DNA of 64,000 nucleotides, taken from positions 47,362 to 111,361 of the forward strand of contig JBEKMO010000002.1 of assembly GCA_050008465.1 (NCBI GenBank), written 5' to 3'. The stretch's first letter is position 1; each line of letters opens with the position of its first letter. Shown piece after piece: positions 1 to 9,105 of this stretch. The notes under the pieces were generated by a model that did no database searches, was not told where the DNA came from, and saw only the letters and a program-made list of their open reading frames with translations. The DNA is from Fen-330 sp050008465 (GTDB taxonomy: Bacteria > Acidobacteriota > Terriglobia > Bryobacterales > Bryobacteraceae). Both the position numbers and the translations under genes were made by a program.

Positions 1-235
1 TGAGAATGGCCTTGGCCAGAAAGGCGGTGGCCAGAGCGGCTCGATCGCGGGCCGGGCGGCCGGTGCGCGCGCGGCTTGCACCCAGGAAACGGTGCAGCGG
101 GACCAGCGAGACTACGGAAGCCAGCAGTTGCAGAGGTGGGGTCAACGGGCCGACGGCGGCTTCCAGGCACGGAAACAACTCCAGTTGAAGGACGTGGGCA
201 AATTGCAGTAGGGCTTGGCGTGGGGTAAGCTGCAT
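1..235 (-). mobile_element. 5' end of an IS transposase gene (cut by window edge)
   Basis: Read on the minus strand from the ATG at 235, the frame stays open to the window edge and gives 78 residues. The N-terminal part is leucine-rich (LQLELFPCLEAAVGPLT) and is followed by GRPARDRAALATAFLAKAIL. That resembles the RPxxDRxAxxxAFLAKA stretch at the start of some IS4/IS5-type DDE transposases. The catalytic region lies outside the window, so the family cannot be fixed. No other gene explains this strand. Confidence 0.55.
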
Positions 236-237
236 AA

Positions 238-295
238 GGGGTTGGCTCGGTACCGAGTTTTGTTTGGCGACAATATCGTACCGTAGCCCAACCCC
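238..295. repeat. Imperfect inverted repeat upstream of the transposase, probable IS end
   Basis: GGGGTTGGCTCGGTACC at 238-254 is mirrored by GTACCGTAGCCCAACCCC at 279-295. It lies just upstream of the transposase start, where an IS terminus is expected. The true IS boundary is not proven because the other end is outside the window. From about 300 to 537 I see no convincing gene or other feature. Confidence 0.4.
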
Positions 296-537
296 CTCCT
301 CCAAACAGTTTCACTGGCTTTGTTCCGGCAACGAGTTTTGCAAGAGGCTCCGGGAAGGAAGCGCGGCCCGCGTGGTGAGCAGAGCGCCCGAAGCAGCTTA
401 TCCTCGCCACCGATGCGGATACGAAAACGGTTGTCAGGCGTGAACGCGAGCTTGAAGTTGCTCTGTCGGACGCAGCAGAGGGTAGGCGGTCGCTCTGCTT
501 ATCCCCAAGAGGAACATCGAGACCTGGATCTCATGCC

Positions 538-1218
538 TCAGTCTGAGGCGATGCCGAATAACTTGATCCATTCGAGTCTGCCGGCACGGGTGTAGCCCTC
601 TGCCCCTGTAAAGTCGTGGCCCTCGGTCCCTTCGCTCTTACTGACTCGCAGCGGGCCCCTGCCGCTGGCGATTTCGTGAGCGGCACAGAAGGGCCCGTCA
701 GTCGGCACCTTTGCGCGAACAGACGTGCCAACTTTGGCCGAGGTAGCTCCAACCCGAACGCCGCTTCGCGACGAGAATGCCCTCGATGGAAGTGCGACGC
801 TCTTGCACGTCACCCGTGGGTTCTCAACAAGGCGAACTGGGGCAAGGTAGATAGCGACAAGAGTGTCAGGTGCACCCACCACCCCCGTCGCGAATACCAC
901 CGCCATCCCTTGCTCGTTCTTGATGCAAATACCGTCCTCGGCCTCCTCCTCGTAAGCCAGCCTCACGGGCAGAGTGCCTGGGAAACGCTTCTGAACATCT
1001 CGAATGGTGGAGACACCAATTGTAAAGCCCAAAACCGTAAGATCTTCTGGTCCAAGGCTGCTTTCCAGTCCGCTGGCAAGACAGGAATACTGGGTCTCAA
1101 ATATCGAAAAGCCCGCTCCTCGCTGGTCCGCCCGGCCCGACGGTCCGCCCAGGATGTCCACGAACATCGCACACCAAGCTGCAGCCACAGTCCAGCCTTT
1201 CCTCTTCATAACCGACAC
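538..1218 (-). CDS. Exported protein of unknown function, possibly partner of the DUF2778-like protein
   Basis: This 226-residue protein begins with a basic segment and a hydrophobic stretch (WTVAAAWCAMFVDILGG) ending near GRA, consistent with a Sec signal peptide and periplasmic location. ATGs at residues 1 and 4 are both possible. Four cysteines after the leader could form disulfides. I do not recognise a family; the IRDVQKRFPG segment looks like a small alpha/beta fold. Its start overlaps the stop of the upstream DUF2778-like gene, so the two are probably translated together. An exported protein coupled to a DUF2778 enzyme matches the layout of effector/immunity pairs such as Tlde1/Tldi1, but that is inference. 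Confidence 0.55.
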   Translation of the reverse strand: MSVMKRKGWTVAAAWCAMFVDILGGPSGRADQRGAGFSIFETQYSCLASGLESSLGPEDLTVLGFTIGVSTIRDVQKRFPGTLPVRLAYEEEAEDGICIKNEQGMAVVFATGVVGAPDTLVAIYLAPVRLVENPRVTCKSVALPSRAFSSRSGVRVGATSAKVGTSVRAKVPTDGPFCAAHEIASGRGPLRVSKSEGTEGHDFTGAEGYTRAGRLEWIKLFGIASD

Positions 1219-1532
1219 ATCCCATCCGGACCGCAGGCCACAATCTGAGGAGGCCCGCCGTTCGGCGAGACCATCAGCGTTCCCCCATCCGAATCATTGA
1301 CCGTTTGCCTCGCCGGCCGCGGCACGACTACGGAACCTTGAGGGCAGACCGGGCCTGGTCGCCTGCAACCGTGGAGGTAATAGCCGCCAGGTCGGCCGTT
1401 GTCCGGCGTTCCGGGTATCGGGCGCAACGGTAATGACAGCGCCTCCATCCGGCCGTTGTCTCTGCCGATGCTGTAAACACCCCACGGAAGGGGTCCCGCG
1501 TCCTCCATATACTGGCAATCTGAGTTGTTCAC
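1206..1532 (-). CDS. L,D-transpeptidase-like (DUF2778/Tlde1-type) domain protein with Ser at the catalytic Cys position
   Basis: The start is a GTG at 1532. The 108 residues contain AGPLPWGVYSIG, then GTPDNGRPGGYYLHG, then CPQGSVVVPRPAR. This is the order of the DUF2778 (L,D-transpeptidase-like) core: GPIPxGxYxIG, FxIHG, GCIxxP. The family has a catalytic Cys in the last motif; here it is Ser (codon TCC, one base from TGC). The part before GPLP is short, so the domain is N-terminally reduced. No signal peptide is visible. It lies between a HicB-like gene upstream and an exported protein overlapping its stop. The family call is from motif order only, and activity is doubtful. Confidence 0.5.
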   Translation of the reverse strand: MNNSDCQYMEDAGPLPWGVYSIGRDNGRMEALSLPLRPIPGTPDNGRPGGYYLHGCRRPGPVCPQGSVVVPRPARQTVNDSDGGTLMVSPNGGPPQIVACGPDGMCRL

Positions 1533-1556
1533 GCACTGAGGGCTCTGGCCCTCGCT

Positions 1557-1772
1557 TCACTGGACGGCGACCGTCTCCCGCGTCGCCTCGGAGGGAAGCC
1601 CGCGCATGGATTCCTCGCGGCGATGCTCCAATATCAGAGCGATCGCCTCCGTAAGGTTCCGCAGGCACTCTTCGCGGGTCCGGCCTTGGCCATTGGCCCC
1701 GGGCACCTCGGCGCAGTACGCAACGTACCAGTCGCCGTCGCGCTCGACGATGGCGGTGAACTCGTTTCGCAT
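1557..1772 (-). CDS. HicB-like protein (UPF0150), no HicA partner
   Basis: The 71 residues match the partial RNase H fold of HicB antitoxins: FTAIVERDGDWYVAYCAEVPG, then a GxGxTxEEC turn and a LTEAIALILEHRREE helix. There is no DNA-binding extension. No HicA-type toxin (dsRBD-like, about 60 aa) is found on either side. Solo HicB-like proteins are common and are often not part of an active toxin-antitoxin pair. It is read in the same direction as the DUF2778-like gene 25 bases downstream. Confidence 0.7.
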   Translation of the reverse strand: MRNEFTAIVERDGDWYVAYCAEVPGANGQGRTREECLRNLTEAIALILEHRREESMRGLPSEATRETVAVQ

Positions 1773-2011
1773 TCCATATCATGGTAGCAGGAGGAGCATT
1801 GAAGTTCCTCTTTGAGACCGGCAGTTCGGCCAGGAGGCCGAACGCGGGCGGGGACGCCCGCCCTACTCACGGGGAATCGAGGTAACCTTGCGGCCCGGCC
1901 GCGCATCGATACTATGGAGACACTCCGCGCTTCCGCGCGGGAACCAGAGGAGTTGGCTCGGGGCTGGAATGCCCGTCAAACCCAACTGCTTCAAGATGAG
2001 AGGGTAGGGGA

Positions 2012-5000
2012 ATGCTGAAGCGATACCTTGGTGTTTTGTTGTTGTCGGCCGTAGCCGGCAGTGCGCTCGCCGCAGCCAGCCTGGACACGGGCCGCTATGC
2101 GGTAATCCTGACCGATTCTTCCGTGGCTCAGCATGTTGCGTCGCTCAAAGGAGCGCGCGGCGTGGCCACGGCGGAGTACCGCCGGCAGGTGGTTGCCAGC
2201 CAGGCGGCGTTGCGGCAGGAACTCGAGAAACGCAACCTGCGGGTGACCGGGTCGGTCCAGACTCTGCTGAACGCGGTTTTCGTGGCGGCATCGAGGGAAC
2301 AGGCGGCGCAGTTGCGCGCCCTGCCGGGCGTCCAGGCGGTGGTGCCGCTGCACCGGTATCGCATGCGACTGGACAAGGCGGTCCAGTTGACGAACGTGCC
2401 CGCGGCGTGGGCCCAGCTCGGCGGCACCGCGAATGCCGGAGCCGGCATCAAGATTGCGATCCTGGACACCGGGATCGACCAGACGCATCCGGGCTTTCAG
2501 GACACTTCCCTCCAGGCGCCGGCCGGCTTCCCGAAATGCGACGTGCCGCAGAACTGCGCGTTCACCAGCAACAAGGTGATTGTGGCGCGAAGCTACGTGC
2601 CGATGCTGGCGGCCGGTACGCAACCCAATCCCGCGGCGGATTCCCGGCCCGACGACCTCTCGATGCGCGACCACGTCGGCCACGGAACCGCACTGGCGAT
2701 GATCGCCGCCGGGGTGACGAACTCCGGGCCGGGGGACACCATCACGGGGGTCGCACCCAAAGCGTTCCTGGGCAGCTACAAGGTTTTCGGCTCGCCGGGC
2801 GTCAACGATTTCACTTTCGGCGATGTGATCATCCAGGCGCTCGAGGATGCGCTGAACGACGGCATGGACATCGCGGAGCTGTCGCTTGGGAGTCCGGCGT
2901 TCTATGGGCCGCTAGATGTGGGGGCGATTTGCGGCGAAACCGGCTCGAATCCCTGCGATCCGGAGGCGATAGCGGTGGAGACTGCGATTCAGAACGGCAT
3001 GATGGTGGTGGTGGCGGCGGGCAACGACGGCGAGTCGGGGCTGAATATTCCGACGCTTAACACCATCAGCACACCGGCCACGGCGCCCTCGGCGATTGCC
3101 GCCGGCGCCTCGACCAACTCGCACACCTTTGGCCCGAGCGTGGAGGTGCAGGGGCAGAACGTCCCGCAGAACCTGCAATCCATGGCGGCCCAGTTCGGGG
3201 ACGGCCCCGAGCCGGCGGCCCCGCTGACGGCGCCGCTCCGCGACGTGACCGCGCTGGACGGCACCGGTTACGCCTGCTCCGCGCTGCCAGCCGGCTCGCT
3301 CAATGGCATGAGTGCGCTGATCGTGCGCTCCCCGCAGTTGTGCTCCTTCGTCAACAAGGTTCTCAACGCGCAGGCTGCCGGCGCGGTGGGCGTTGTCCTG
3401 ATTCAGGCACCCGGCCTGGGGGCGGCTACCTTTCCCGGAGGGCTGTCGGGAACGCAGATCCCCACGGTGATGATCGGCGATTCGGATGGTCAGGCGCTCC
3501 AGAGCTACCTGGCGTCCCACCCCGGCCTGAACGGGACGATCGACCCGACGCTCCGCCCGGTGAGCGTCTCGATCTACAACGAGGTGGCGTTTTTCTCCTC
3601 GCACGGACCCTCGATCGACCTGCGACTCAAACCTGAAATGGTCGCCGTGGGCACCGACATGTACATGGCCGCGCAGCGTTTCGATGCGAATGGAGAGATG
3701 TACGACCCCTCCGGCTACACGGTGGCGAATGGGACCAGTTTTTCGACGCCGATGATCGCCGGAGCGCTGGCGCTGGTGAAACAGGCGCATCCGAACTTCA
3801 CGACGTTGCAGTTGAGATCCGCGGTTGTGAACACCGCCACGCAGGACGTCACTGAAAATGGCAGCACCGCCTCGGTGGTCTCGACAGGCAACGGCAAGCT
3901 GAGCGCCGGCGACGCCATCCAGGCGGTGGTTACCGTGAACCCCGCAACCGTGTCCTTCGGAGCGCTGGTCAAGGGTACACCGCCAACTCCGCAGACGCTG
4001 ACCATCCACTATTCCGGCACATCGGCAGCAACCCTGACGCTGGCGGCCGTGGCCGTGAATGGCACGCCCCCGTCGCTGAATAGGACCAGCCTGCCGGTGT
4101 TTCCCGGGCAGGCGGACGCCACGGTCACGCTCACGCTGCCGGCCACCGTCCCACCCACGGGCGGCTATGAGGGCGGGATTTTGATTCAGGGCGCTGGGGC
4201 GACGCTGCGGGTGCCCTATCTTTACGTGGTCGGGACTGGTGTTCCGAACGACCTCCTCGCGGTGGGGGACGCTTTCGACGGGACCGTCGGCCAGATGATT
4301 CCTACCGGCGGCTTCGCGCTCAAACTCGTCGACTCTTACGGCGTCCCGGTGGCCGGGTGGCCGGTGTCGTTTAGCGTGGTTAGCGGCGGCGGCTCGATCC
4401 TCGACGCCGACACGCGGACCGACGCGGAAGGCGTCGCCGGAGCTGACGCGGCGCTGGGCCCCCACGTCGGGACCCAGGTATTCTCAGTCCGCCTTTCCAA
4501 CTTTGGAAGTTTCTCTTTCAGCGGAACAGCGCGCATCCTGCCCACCATTGCCGCGGTGACCAACTCCGCGAGCCTGGTTTCGGGGCCGGTCTCGCCGGGG
4601 TCCTACATCACGCTGTGGGGCAACGGGCTGAGCGACTACATCGGCAGCAGCACCACGACCGCGCTGCCGCTCGGGATCATTATCCCGGACCCGAGTAGCA
4701 ACTGCATCAACTACAACAGCTGCATCAACTACAACGTGAGCGTGAGCTTCGACGTGCCGTCGGCAAACCTGAGCCTGCCGGGCCGGATGCTCTACGTCAG
4801 CCCGGGGCAGGTGAACGTGCAGGTGCCCTGGGAACTGGCCGGGCAGAGTTCGGTAACGATCAAGGTCACGGTAGGGGATTCGCCGGGCCAGGTGTTCACG
4901 GCCTCGGTTTCGAACTTCGCGCCCGCTGTGTACCTGATCCCGGACCCCGTGACGAGCCAGCCGCTGGCCGCGGCTCTGGACCTCAACTACGTGCAGATCT

Positions 5001-5308
5001 CTTCGCAGAATCCGGCGCACGCAAACCAGATCATTCAGCTTTACCTGAATGGGCTGGGAGATGTGACCAACCGGCCCGCGATCGGCTTCGTGGCGCAGGC
5101 ACAGCCGCTCTCCAACACGTTGGCAACGCCGACGGTGACTATCGGCGGCAAAGCCGCCACGGTGCTGTTCAGCGGCTTGACGCCCACCGAATCGGGCCTC
5201 TACCAGATCAATCTCCGATTGGCTTCGGACACCCCGAAGGGCACCCAGCCGCTGGTGGTGTCTGTCGCCGGCATCTCTTCGCCGGCCGTGAACATCGTGG
5301 TGCAGTAG
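2012..5308 (+). CDS. Secreted subtilisin-like S8 peptidase with TIGR03437 C-terminal domain
   Basis: This 1098-residue protein has a signal peptide (MLKRYLGVLLLSAVAGSALA) followed by an inhibitor_I9-like propeptide. The S8 catalytic triad is Asp152 (ILDTGID), His224 (GHGTALAM) and Ser576 (NGTSFSTP). A PA-type insertion lies between His and Ser. Ig-like beta domains follow, and the last 250 residues carry the TIGR03437 pattern (VTNSASLVSGPVSPGSYITL), typical of Solibacter-type acidobacteria. It probably degrades protein outside the cell. An AGGGTAGGGGA ribosome site precedes the ATG. The gene stands alone and is followed two bases later by an inverted-repeat element. Confidence 0.92.
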   Translation: MLKRYLGVLLLSAVAGSALAAASLDTGRYAVILTDSSVAQHVASLKGARGVATAEYRRQVVASQAALRQELEKRNLRVTGSVQTLLNAVFVAASREQAAQLRALPGVQAVVPLHRYRMRLDKAVQLTNVPAAWAQLGGTANAGAGIKIAILDTGIDQTHPGFQDTSLQAPAGFPKCDVPQNCAFTSNKVIVARSYVPMLAAGTQPNPAADSRPDDLSMRDHVGHGTALAMIAAGVTNSGPGDTITGVAPKAFLGSYKVFGSPGVNDFTFGDVIIQALEDALNDGMDIAELSLGSPAFYGPLDVGAICGETGSNPCDPEAIAVETAIQNGMMVVVAAGNDGESGLNIPTLNTISTPATAPSAIAAGASTNSHTFGPSVEVQGQNVPQNLQSMAAQFGDGPEPAAPLTAPLRDVTALDGTGYACSALPAGSLNGMSALIVRSPQLCSFVNKVLNAQAAGAVGVVLIQAPGLGAATFPGGLSGTQIPTVMIGDSDGQALQSYLASHPGLNGTIDPTLRPVSVSIYNEVAFFSSHGPSIDLRLKPEMVAVGTDMYMAAQRFDANGEMYDPSGYTVANGTSFSTPMIAGALALVKQAHPNFTTLQLRSAVVNTATQDVTENGSTASVVSTGNGKLSAGDAIQAVVTVNPATVSFGALVKGTPPTPQTLTIHYSGTSAATLTLAAVAVNGTPPSLNRTSLPVFPGQADATVTLTLPATVPPTGGYEGGILIQGAGATLRVPYLYVVGTGVPNDLLAVGDAFDGTVGQMIPTGGFALKLVDSYGVPVAGWPVSFSVVSGGGSILDADTRTDAEGVAGADAALGPHVGTQVFSVRLSNFGSFSFSGTARILPTIAAVTNSASLVSGPVSPGSYITLWGNGLSDYIGSSTTTALPLGIIIPDPSSNCINYNSCINYNVSVSFDVPSANLSLPGRMLYVSPGQVNVQVPWELAGQSSVTIKVTVGDSPGQVFTASVSNFAPAVYLIPDPVTSQPLAAALDLNYVQISSQNPAHANQIIQLYLNGLGDVTNRPAIGFVAQAQPLSNTLATPTVTIGGKAATVLFSGLTPTESGLYQINLRLASDTPKGTQPLVVSVAGISSPAVNIVVQ

Positions 5309-5310
5309 TC

Positions 5311-5543
5311 GGGTGGGGCGGGCTTCAGCCCGCGCGGGGCTTCAGCCCCGCAGGCTTCCCGGAGAGGCAAGTCAACTTCGCTCGCCACCTGGCGGCTGTG
5401 GGGGCGGACCGGCGAGCGGGGCTTCAGCCAGAGCACTTCGGTCGGATGATCCGAAGCGCATCCGGAAGAATTCTTGTGGTCGAGCGCCACAGAGGAAGGC
5501 GAGCGGGGCTGAAGCCCCGCGCGGGCTGAAGCCCGCCCCACCC
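5311..5543. repeat. MITE-like element with perfect 41-bp terminal inverted repeats
   Basis: Bases 5311-5351 are the exact reverse complement of 5503-5543, with about 151 bases between. Each arm is itself built of two small palindromes of the form GCGGGCTTCAGCCCGC and GCGGGGCTTCAGCCCCGC. No transposase or gene is inside, and no clear target duplication flanks it. The right arm ends two bases before the TACAAT box that precedes tldD. Confidence 0.75.
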
Positions 5544-5557
5544 GCTACAATCGAAGC

Positions 5558-7009
5558 ATGAGGCGGATTGCGGAGCGGGCGCTGGGGGCGGCGGCCGGGC
5601 GCGGAGTCTCCTATGCGGATGTGCGGGTGGTGGAGAGCCGCACACGGCAGGTTGCCACCAAGAACGGGAAGGTCGGCGGCATGTCCAGCGGCGAGTCGCT
5701 GGGCGCGGGAATCCGCGTGCTGGTGGACGGCTGCTGGGGCTTCGCCGCCACGGATGACTTGAGCAATCGCGGGCTGGAGGCGGCGGCTGCGCTGGCCTGG
5801 GAGATCGCCCGGTCGAGCGCGGCGGCGAAAAAGAAGGACGTGCGGCTGGCGGCCGAAGACCGGTACGAGGCGGTTTGGAGCTCGCCCTGCCGCATCGATC
5901 CGTTCTCGATTCCCATCGAGCAGAACCTCGAGCTGCTGCTGCGGATCGACGCCGAACTGCGGCGCAATTCCGGCGTGACGCTGGCGGAGGCCTCGATGGT
6001 GTTCACGCGCGAGCGGCAGTTCTTCGCCTCCTCGGCCGGCAGCCGCATCGACCAGACGCGCACCACCAGCGGCGCCGGTTTTGTCGCCTACAGCTTCAAG
6101 GAAAACGAGATCCAGAAGCGCTCCTACCCGAACTCCTTCGGCGGGCAACACCAGCTCAAGGGCTACGAGCTCGTCGAGGAGCTGCGGCTGCTCGAAAATG
6201 CGCCACGCATCGCGGAGGAGGCGGTGGCGCTGCACTCGGCTGCACAGTGCCCGGAAGGGGTCTTCGATCTCATCCTGGACAGCTCGCAACTGGGATTGCA
6301 GATCCACGAATCCATCGGCCACCCGATCGAACTGGACCGGGTGCTCGGCTCGGAGGCGAACTACGCCGGCATGAGCTTCCTCACGCTGGACAAGCTGAAC
6401 CACCTGAATTACGGGTCGGAGATCGTGAACGTGGTGGCCGACGCGCGCCTGGCGCACGGTCCCGGCCTGGGCACATTCGCGTTCGACGACGAGGGCGTTC
6501 CGGCGCAATCCACCAGCGTCATCCGCAACGGCCGCTTCACGGGGTACCTGACTTCGCGGGAGACGGCGGCCGAGATCGGCCTGGAGCGCTCGAATGGGGC
6601 CATGCGCGCGGATGGATGGGGGCGCCTGCCGCTGATCCGCATGACCAACATCAGCCTGCTGGCCGGCTCGCAGCCGCTCGAGGAGGTCTTCGACGGCGAC
6701 GCGATTTACATGGAGACCAACAAGAGCTGGTCGATCGACGACAAGCGCTACCACTTCCAGTTCGGCTGCGAGATGGGCTGGGAGATCCGCCAGGGCAAGC
6801 GCGCGCGGATGCTGAAGAACCCGAGTTACAGCGGGATTTCGACGGAGTTCTGGAACTCCTGCGCGGCCATCGCGGGCCCCGAGCACTGGGTGCTTTGGGG
6901 CACTCCCAACTGCGGCAAGGGGCAGCCCGAACAGGTGATGGGGACCGGGCACGGGACCAGCCCATCGCGCTTCCGCAACGTCAAGATCGGAACGGCATAC
7001 GCGGGGTGA
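5558..7009 (+). CDS. tldD: TldD-type metalloprotease subunit
   Basis: The 483-residue protein matches the TldD/PmbA family. It carries the zinc-binding HExxxH motif at His250-Glu251-Ser252-Ile253-Gly254-His255 (IHESIGHPIE). In known systems TldD forms a heterodimer with PmbA (TldE) and degrades unfolded or small peptides in the cytoplasm, for example modified-peptide precursors. The partner pmbA follows 6 bases downstream. A TACAAT box at 5546-5551 ends 6 bases before the ATG, so the mRNA may be leaderless. No precursor peptide gene was found beside it. Confidence 0.93.
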   Translation: MRRIAERALGAAAGRGVSYADVRVVESRTRQVATKNGKVGGMSSGESLGAGIRVLVDGCWGFAATDDLSNRGLEAAAALAWEIARSSAAAKKKDVRLAAEDRYEAVWSSPCRIDPFSIPIEQNLELLLRIDAELRRNSGVTLAEASMVFTRERQFFASSAGSRIDQTRTTSGAGFVAYSFKENEIQKRSYPNSFGGQHQLKGYELVEELRLLENAPRIAEEAVALHSAAQCPEGVFDLILDSSQLGLQIHESIGHPIELDRVLGSEANYAGMSFLTLDKLNHLNYGSEIVNVVADARLAHGPGLGTFAFDDEGVPAQSTSVIRNGRFTGYLTSRETAAEIGLERSNGAMRADGWGRLPLIRMTNISLLAGSQPLEEVFDGDAIYMETNKSWSIDDKRYHFQFGCEMGWEIRQGKRARMLKNPSYSGISTEFWNSCAAIAGPEHWVLWGTPNCGKGQPEQVMGTGHGTSPSRFRNVKIGTAYAG

Positions 7010-7015
7010 GCGCAA

Positions 7016-8374
7016 ATGGCTGAATCCGAACTGCTGACCAGGGTCGATTGCCAGGAGATCTTCGACCGGGCGCTTCGGGCGGCGCGCGCGCTAGGCGCCG
7101 ACGACGTGGAGGTGACACTCGGCGCAGCCGATTCCGCGCTCACGCGCTTCGCCAATAGCGCCATCCACCAGAACGTTTCCGAACGCCGGCGTTTTCTATC
7201 GGTCCGGACGGTGGTGGGCCACCGCACCGCGCGCGCCAGCACCAACCGTTTGGACGACGACTCGGTCCGGGCGGTGGTGGAAGAGGCGCTCGCCATCACG
7301 CGCTCGGCGGAATCCGACCCCGAGTTGCTCCCGATGGCCGAGCCCGGCGAAGTGCGCGACACCGGCCGCTTCTTCCCCTCCACGGCCCGAAGCACCCCGC
7401 GGGACCGCGCCGAAATGGTGGCCAGGGCCATCGGCGTCGCGGAGGGCGCGTCACAGACCGCGGCGGGGATCTGCTCCGCGGGGCAGTCCGTGATGGCGAT
7501 CCTGAATTCGCGCGGCGTCTTCGCCTACTACTTCGATACGCTAGCGCAATTCTCGATCACCACCATGACCGAAGACGGCTCCGGCTGGGCCAAGGCGAGC
7601 GCGCCGGATTCGAGCCAGGTCGACCCGGTGGCGTTAGCCAAGCGCGCCTCGGAGAAGGCGGCTCTTTCGCGGCGCCCGCGCGAGCTTGCGCCGGGCCGCT
7701 ACACCGTGATTCTGGAGCCCTCGGCGGTCCAGGATCTGCTCGGGCAGATGTTCTTCGACTTCAGCGCCACCGCGATTCACGACCAGCGCAGCTTCCTCAC
7801 CGGGCGCATCGGCAAACCGGTTTTCGGCGCGGGCATCCAGATCGCCGACGACGTGTACCATCCGCTGCAATCCGGGCCGCCTTTCGACGGCGAGGGCGTG
7901 CCGCGGCGGCCGCTGGCGCTGGTCGAAAACGGCGTGCCGCGCGAAGTCGCCTGCTCGCGGCAGGCAGCCCAGCGCGAAGGTTGCGCGCCCACCGGCCACG
8001 GCTTCCCACTGCCCAACGAGTCCGGCGAGGCGCCCATGAACATCGTGATGCAGGGCGGCGGCCAAACCCTCGAGCGGATGATCGCAGGCTCCTCACGCGG
8101 CATTCTGGTGACCAGGCTGTGGTACATCCGCGAGGTCGATCCCTACGAGAAGATCATGACCGGCATGACGCGCGACGGGACGTTTCTCATCGAGGATGGC
8201 TGCCTGGTTTGCGGCGTCCGGAACTTCCGGTTCAACCAGAGCCTCATCGAGCTGCTGAGGAACGTGGAGGCGCTCTCGCCCTCCGAGCGCGCCGCGGGCG
8301 AGGAGTCTTTCGACATGGTGGCGCCCGCGCTCAAGGTGGGCGATTTTCACTTCAGCGAAGTGACGCGGTTCTAG
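7016..8374 (+). CDS. pmbA: PmbA/TldE family protein, partner of TldD
   Basis: The 452-residue protein shows the PmbA/TldD fold: an N-terminal ADDVEVTLGAADSALTRFAN segment and a C-terminal GMTRDGTFLIEDG region. It lacks the HExxxH motif of its neighbour, as expected for the non-catalytic TldE subunit. It follows tldD after 6 bases and probably acts with it as the cytoplasmic TldD/E peptidase. Confidence 0.9.
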   Translation: MAESELLTRVDCQEIFDRALRAARALGADDVEVTLGAADSALTRFANSAIHQNVSERRRFLSVRTVVGHRTARASTNRLDDDSVRAVVEEALAITRSAESDPELLPMAEPGEVRDTGRFFPSTARSTPRDRAEMVARAIGVAEGASQTAAGICSAGQSVMAILNSRGVFAYYFDTLAQFSITTMTEDGSGWAKASAPDSSQVDPVALAKRASEKAALSRRPRELAPGRYTVILEPSAVQDLLGQMFFDFSATAIHDQRSFLTGRIGKPVFGAGIQIADDVYHPLQSGPPFDGEGVPRRPLALVENGVPREVACSRQAAQREGCAPTGHGFPLPNESGEAPMNIVMQGGGQTLERMIAGSSRGILVTRLWYIREVDPYEKIMTGMTRDGTFLIEDGCLVCGVRNFRFNQSLIELLRNVEALSPSERAAGEESFDMVAPALKVGDFHFSEVTRF

Positions 8375-8503
8375 CCCGCCTCTCTCACATAAGAACGGCT
8401 GCGGAGCGCGATAGGCCTGCGCCTGCTTCGTTGCGCTCGGGCGACGTCCTCGACCCGTTAGCGGGCCTGCGGGCAAACCGGCATCCGCGCGATTCATGGG
8501 CTG

Positions 8504-8989
8504 TCAGAACAATCCGCGCGCGTTCAGATGCTCGGTGTACATTTTGTCCGAGCCAAGCACGTGCCGGGACAGCCATTCCTTCAGGTCGTCCAGCACTCGC
8601 ACGCTCATGGCCGGCTTGTCGGACGCGCTCTGAATCTGAAGGTTGCAGATTAATGCACTGAATTGCCGATGCTCCAGTGCGTGCGTGTCTCGCCGCGGGA
8701 AATCGTAAGCCTTCAACACCGTCTCCTCAGTGGCAAAGTGTTCCCCGGCGTAGTCGGCCAGGTCCGACAGGATCTCCGCCATCTCCCGCCTGGCCCTCCC
8801 TTCGCGCATCGCCGTTTCCAGTCGGGTGATCAGCCCCACCAGGCGCCGATGCTGCGTGTCGAACAGCTTCACATTCACGCTGAACTCTTCGGTCCAGCCT
8901 CGCACGTCGTGGATGACATTCACATCTGCCTTATCGGCCAGAACGGGCTTCCCGAGATTGAAGAATGGGCCGGCCGCCCCAGGATGCAC
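8504..8989 (-). CDS. Bacteriohemerythrin
   Basis: The protein has the hemerythrin di-iron ligand pattern: W-x-EEFSVNVKLFDTQHRRL, then GEHFATEE, then HALEHRQF, and a final EWLSRHVLGSDKMY. These helices supply the His/Glu/Asp ligands that bind O2 reversibly. The core starts near residue 29, so the first 25-30 residues may be untranslated or a short extension; an internal GTG could be the real start. It is probably a cytoplasmic oxygen binder or sensor-scavenger. It is convergent with pmbA and divergent from the MFS exporter. Confidence 0.85.
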   Translation of the reverse strand: MHPGAAGPFFNLGKPVLADKADVNVIHDVRGWTEEFSVNVKLFDTQHRRLVGLITRLETAMREGRARREMAEILSDLADYAGEHFATEETVLKAYDFPRRDTHALEHRQFSALICNLQIQSASDKPAMSVRVLDDLKEWLSRHVLGSDKMYTEHLNARGLF

Positions 8990-9105
8990 CGGGTTTTCTC
9001 ATCTCCAGTGCATGCCTGCCGATACCGGATTCGGGAAGGCGATGGTGCGGTCCCGGCGGAGGCTGGCATGGTTCGGACTGGAAGCCTCCATGCGATGCTG
9101 GGGAT

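Noticed and set aside
1557..1772. Complete HicAB toxin-antitoxin locus
   Set aside because: Only the HicB-like half is present; no HicA-like frame lies on either side.
2912..4465. 517-codon minus frame in the subtilase gene
   Set aside because: The plus strand carries the complete catalytic triad; the minus frame has no motif.
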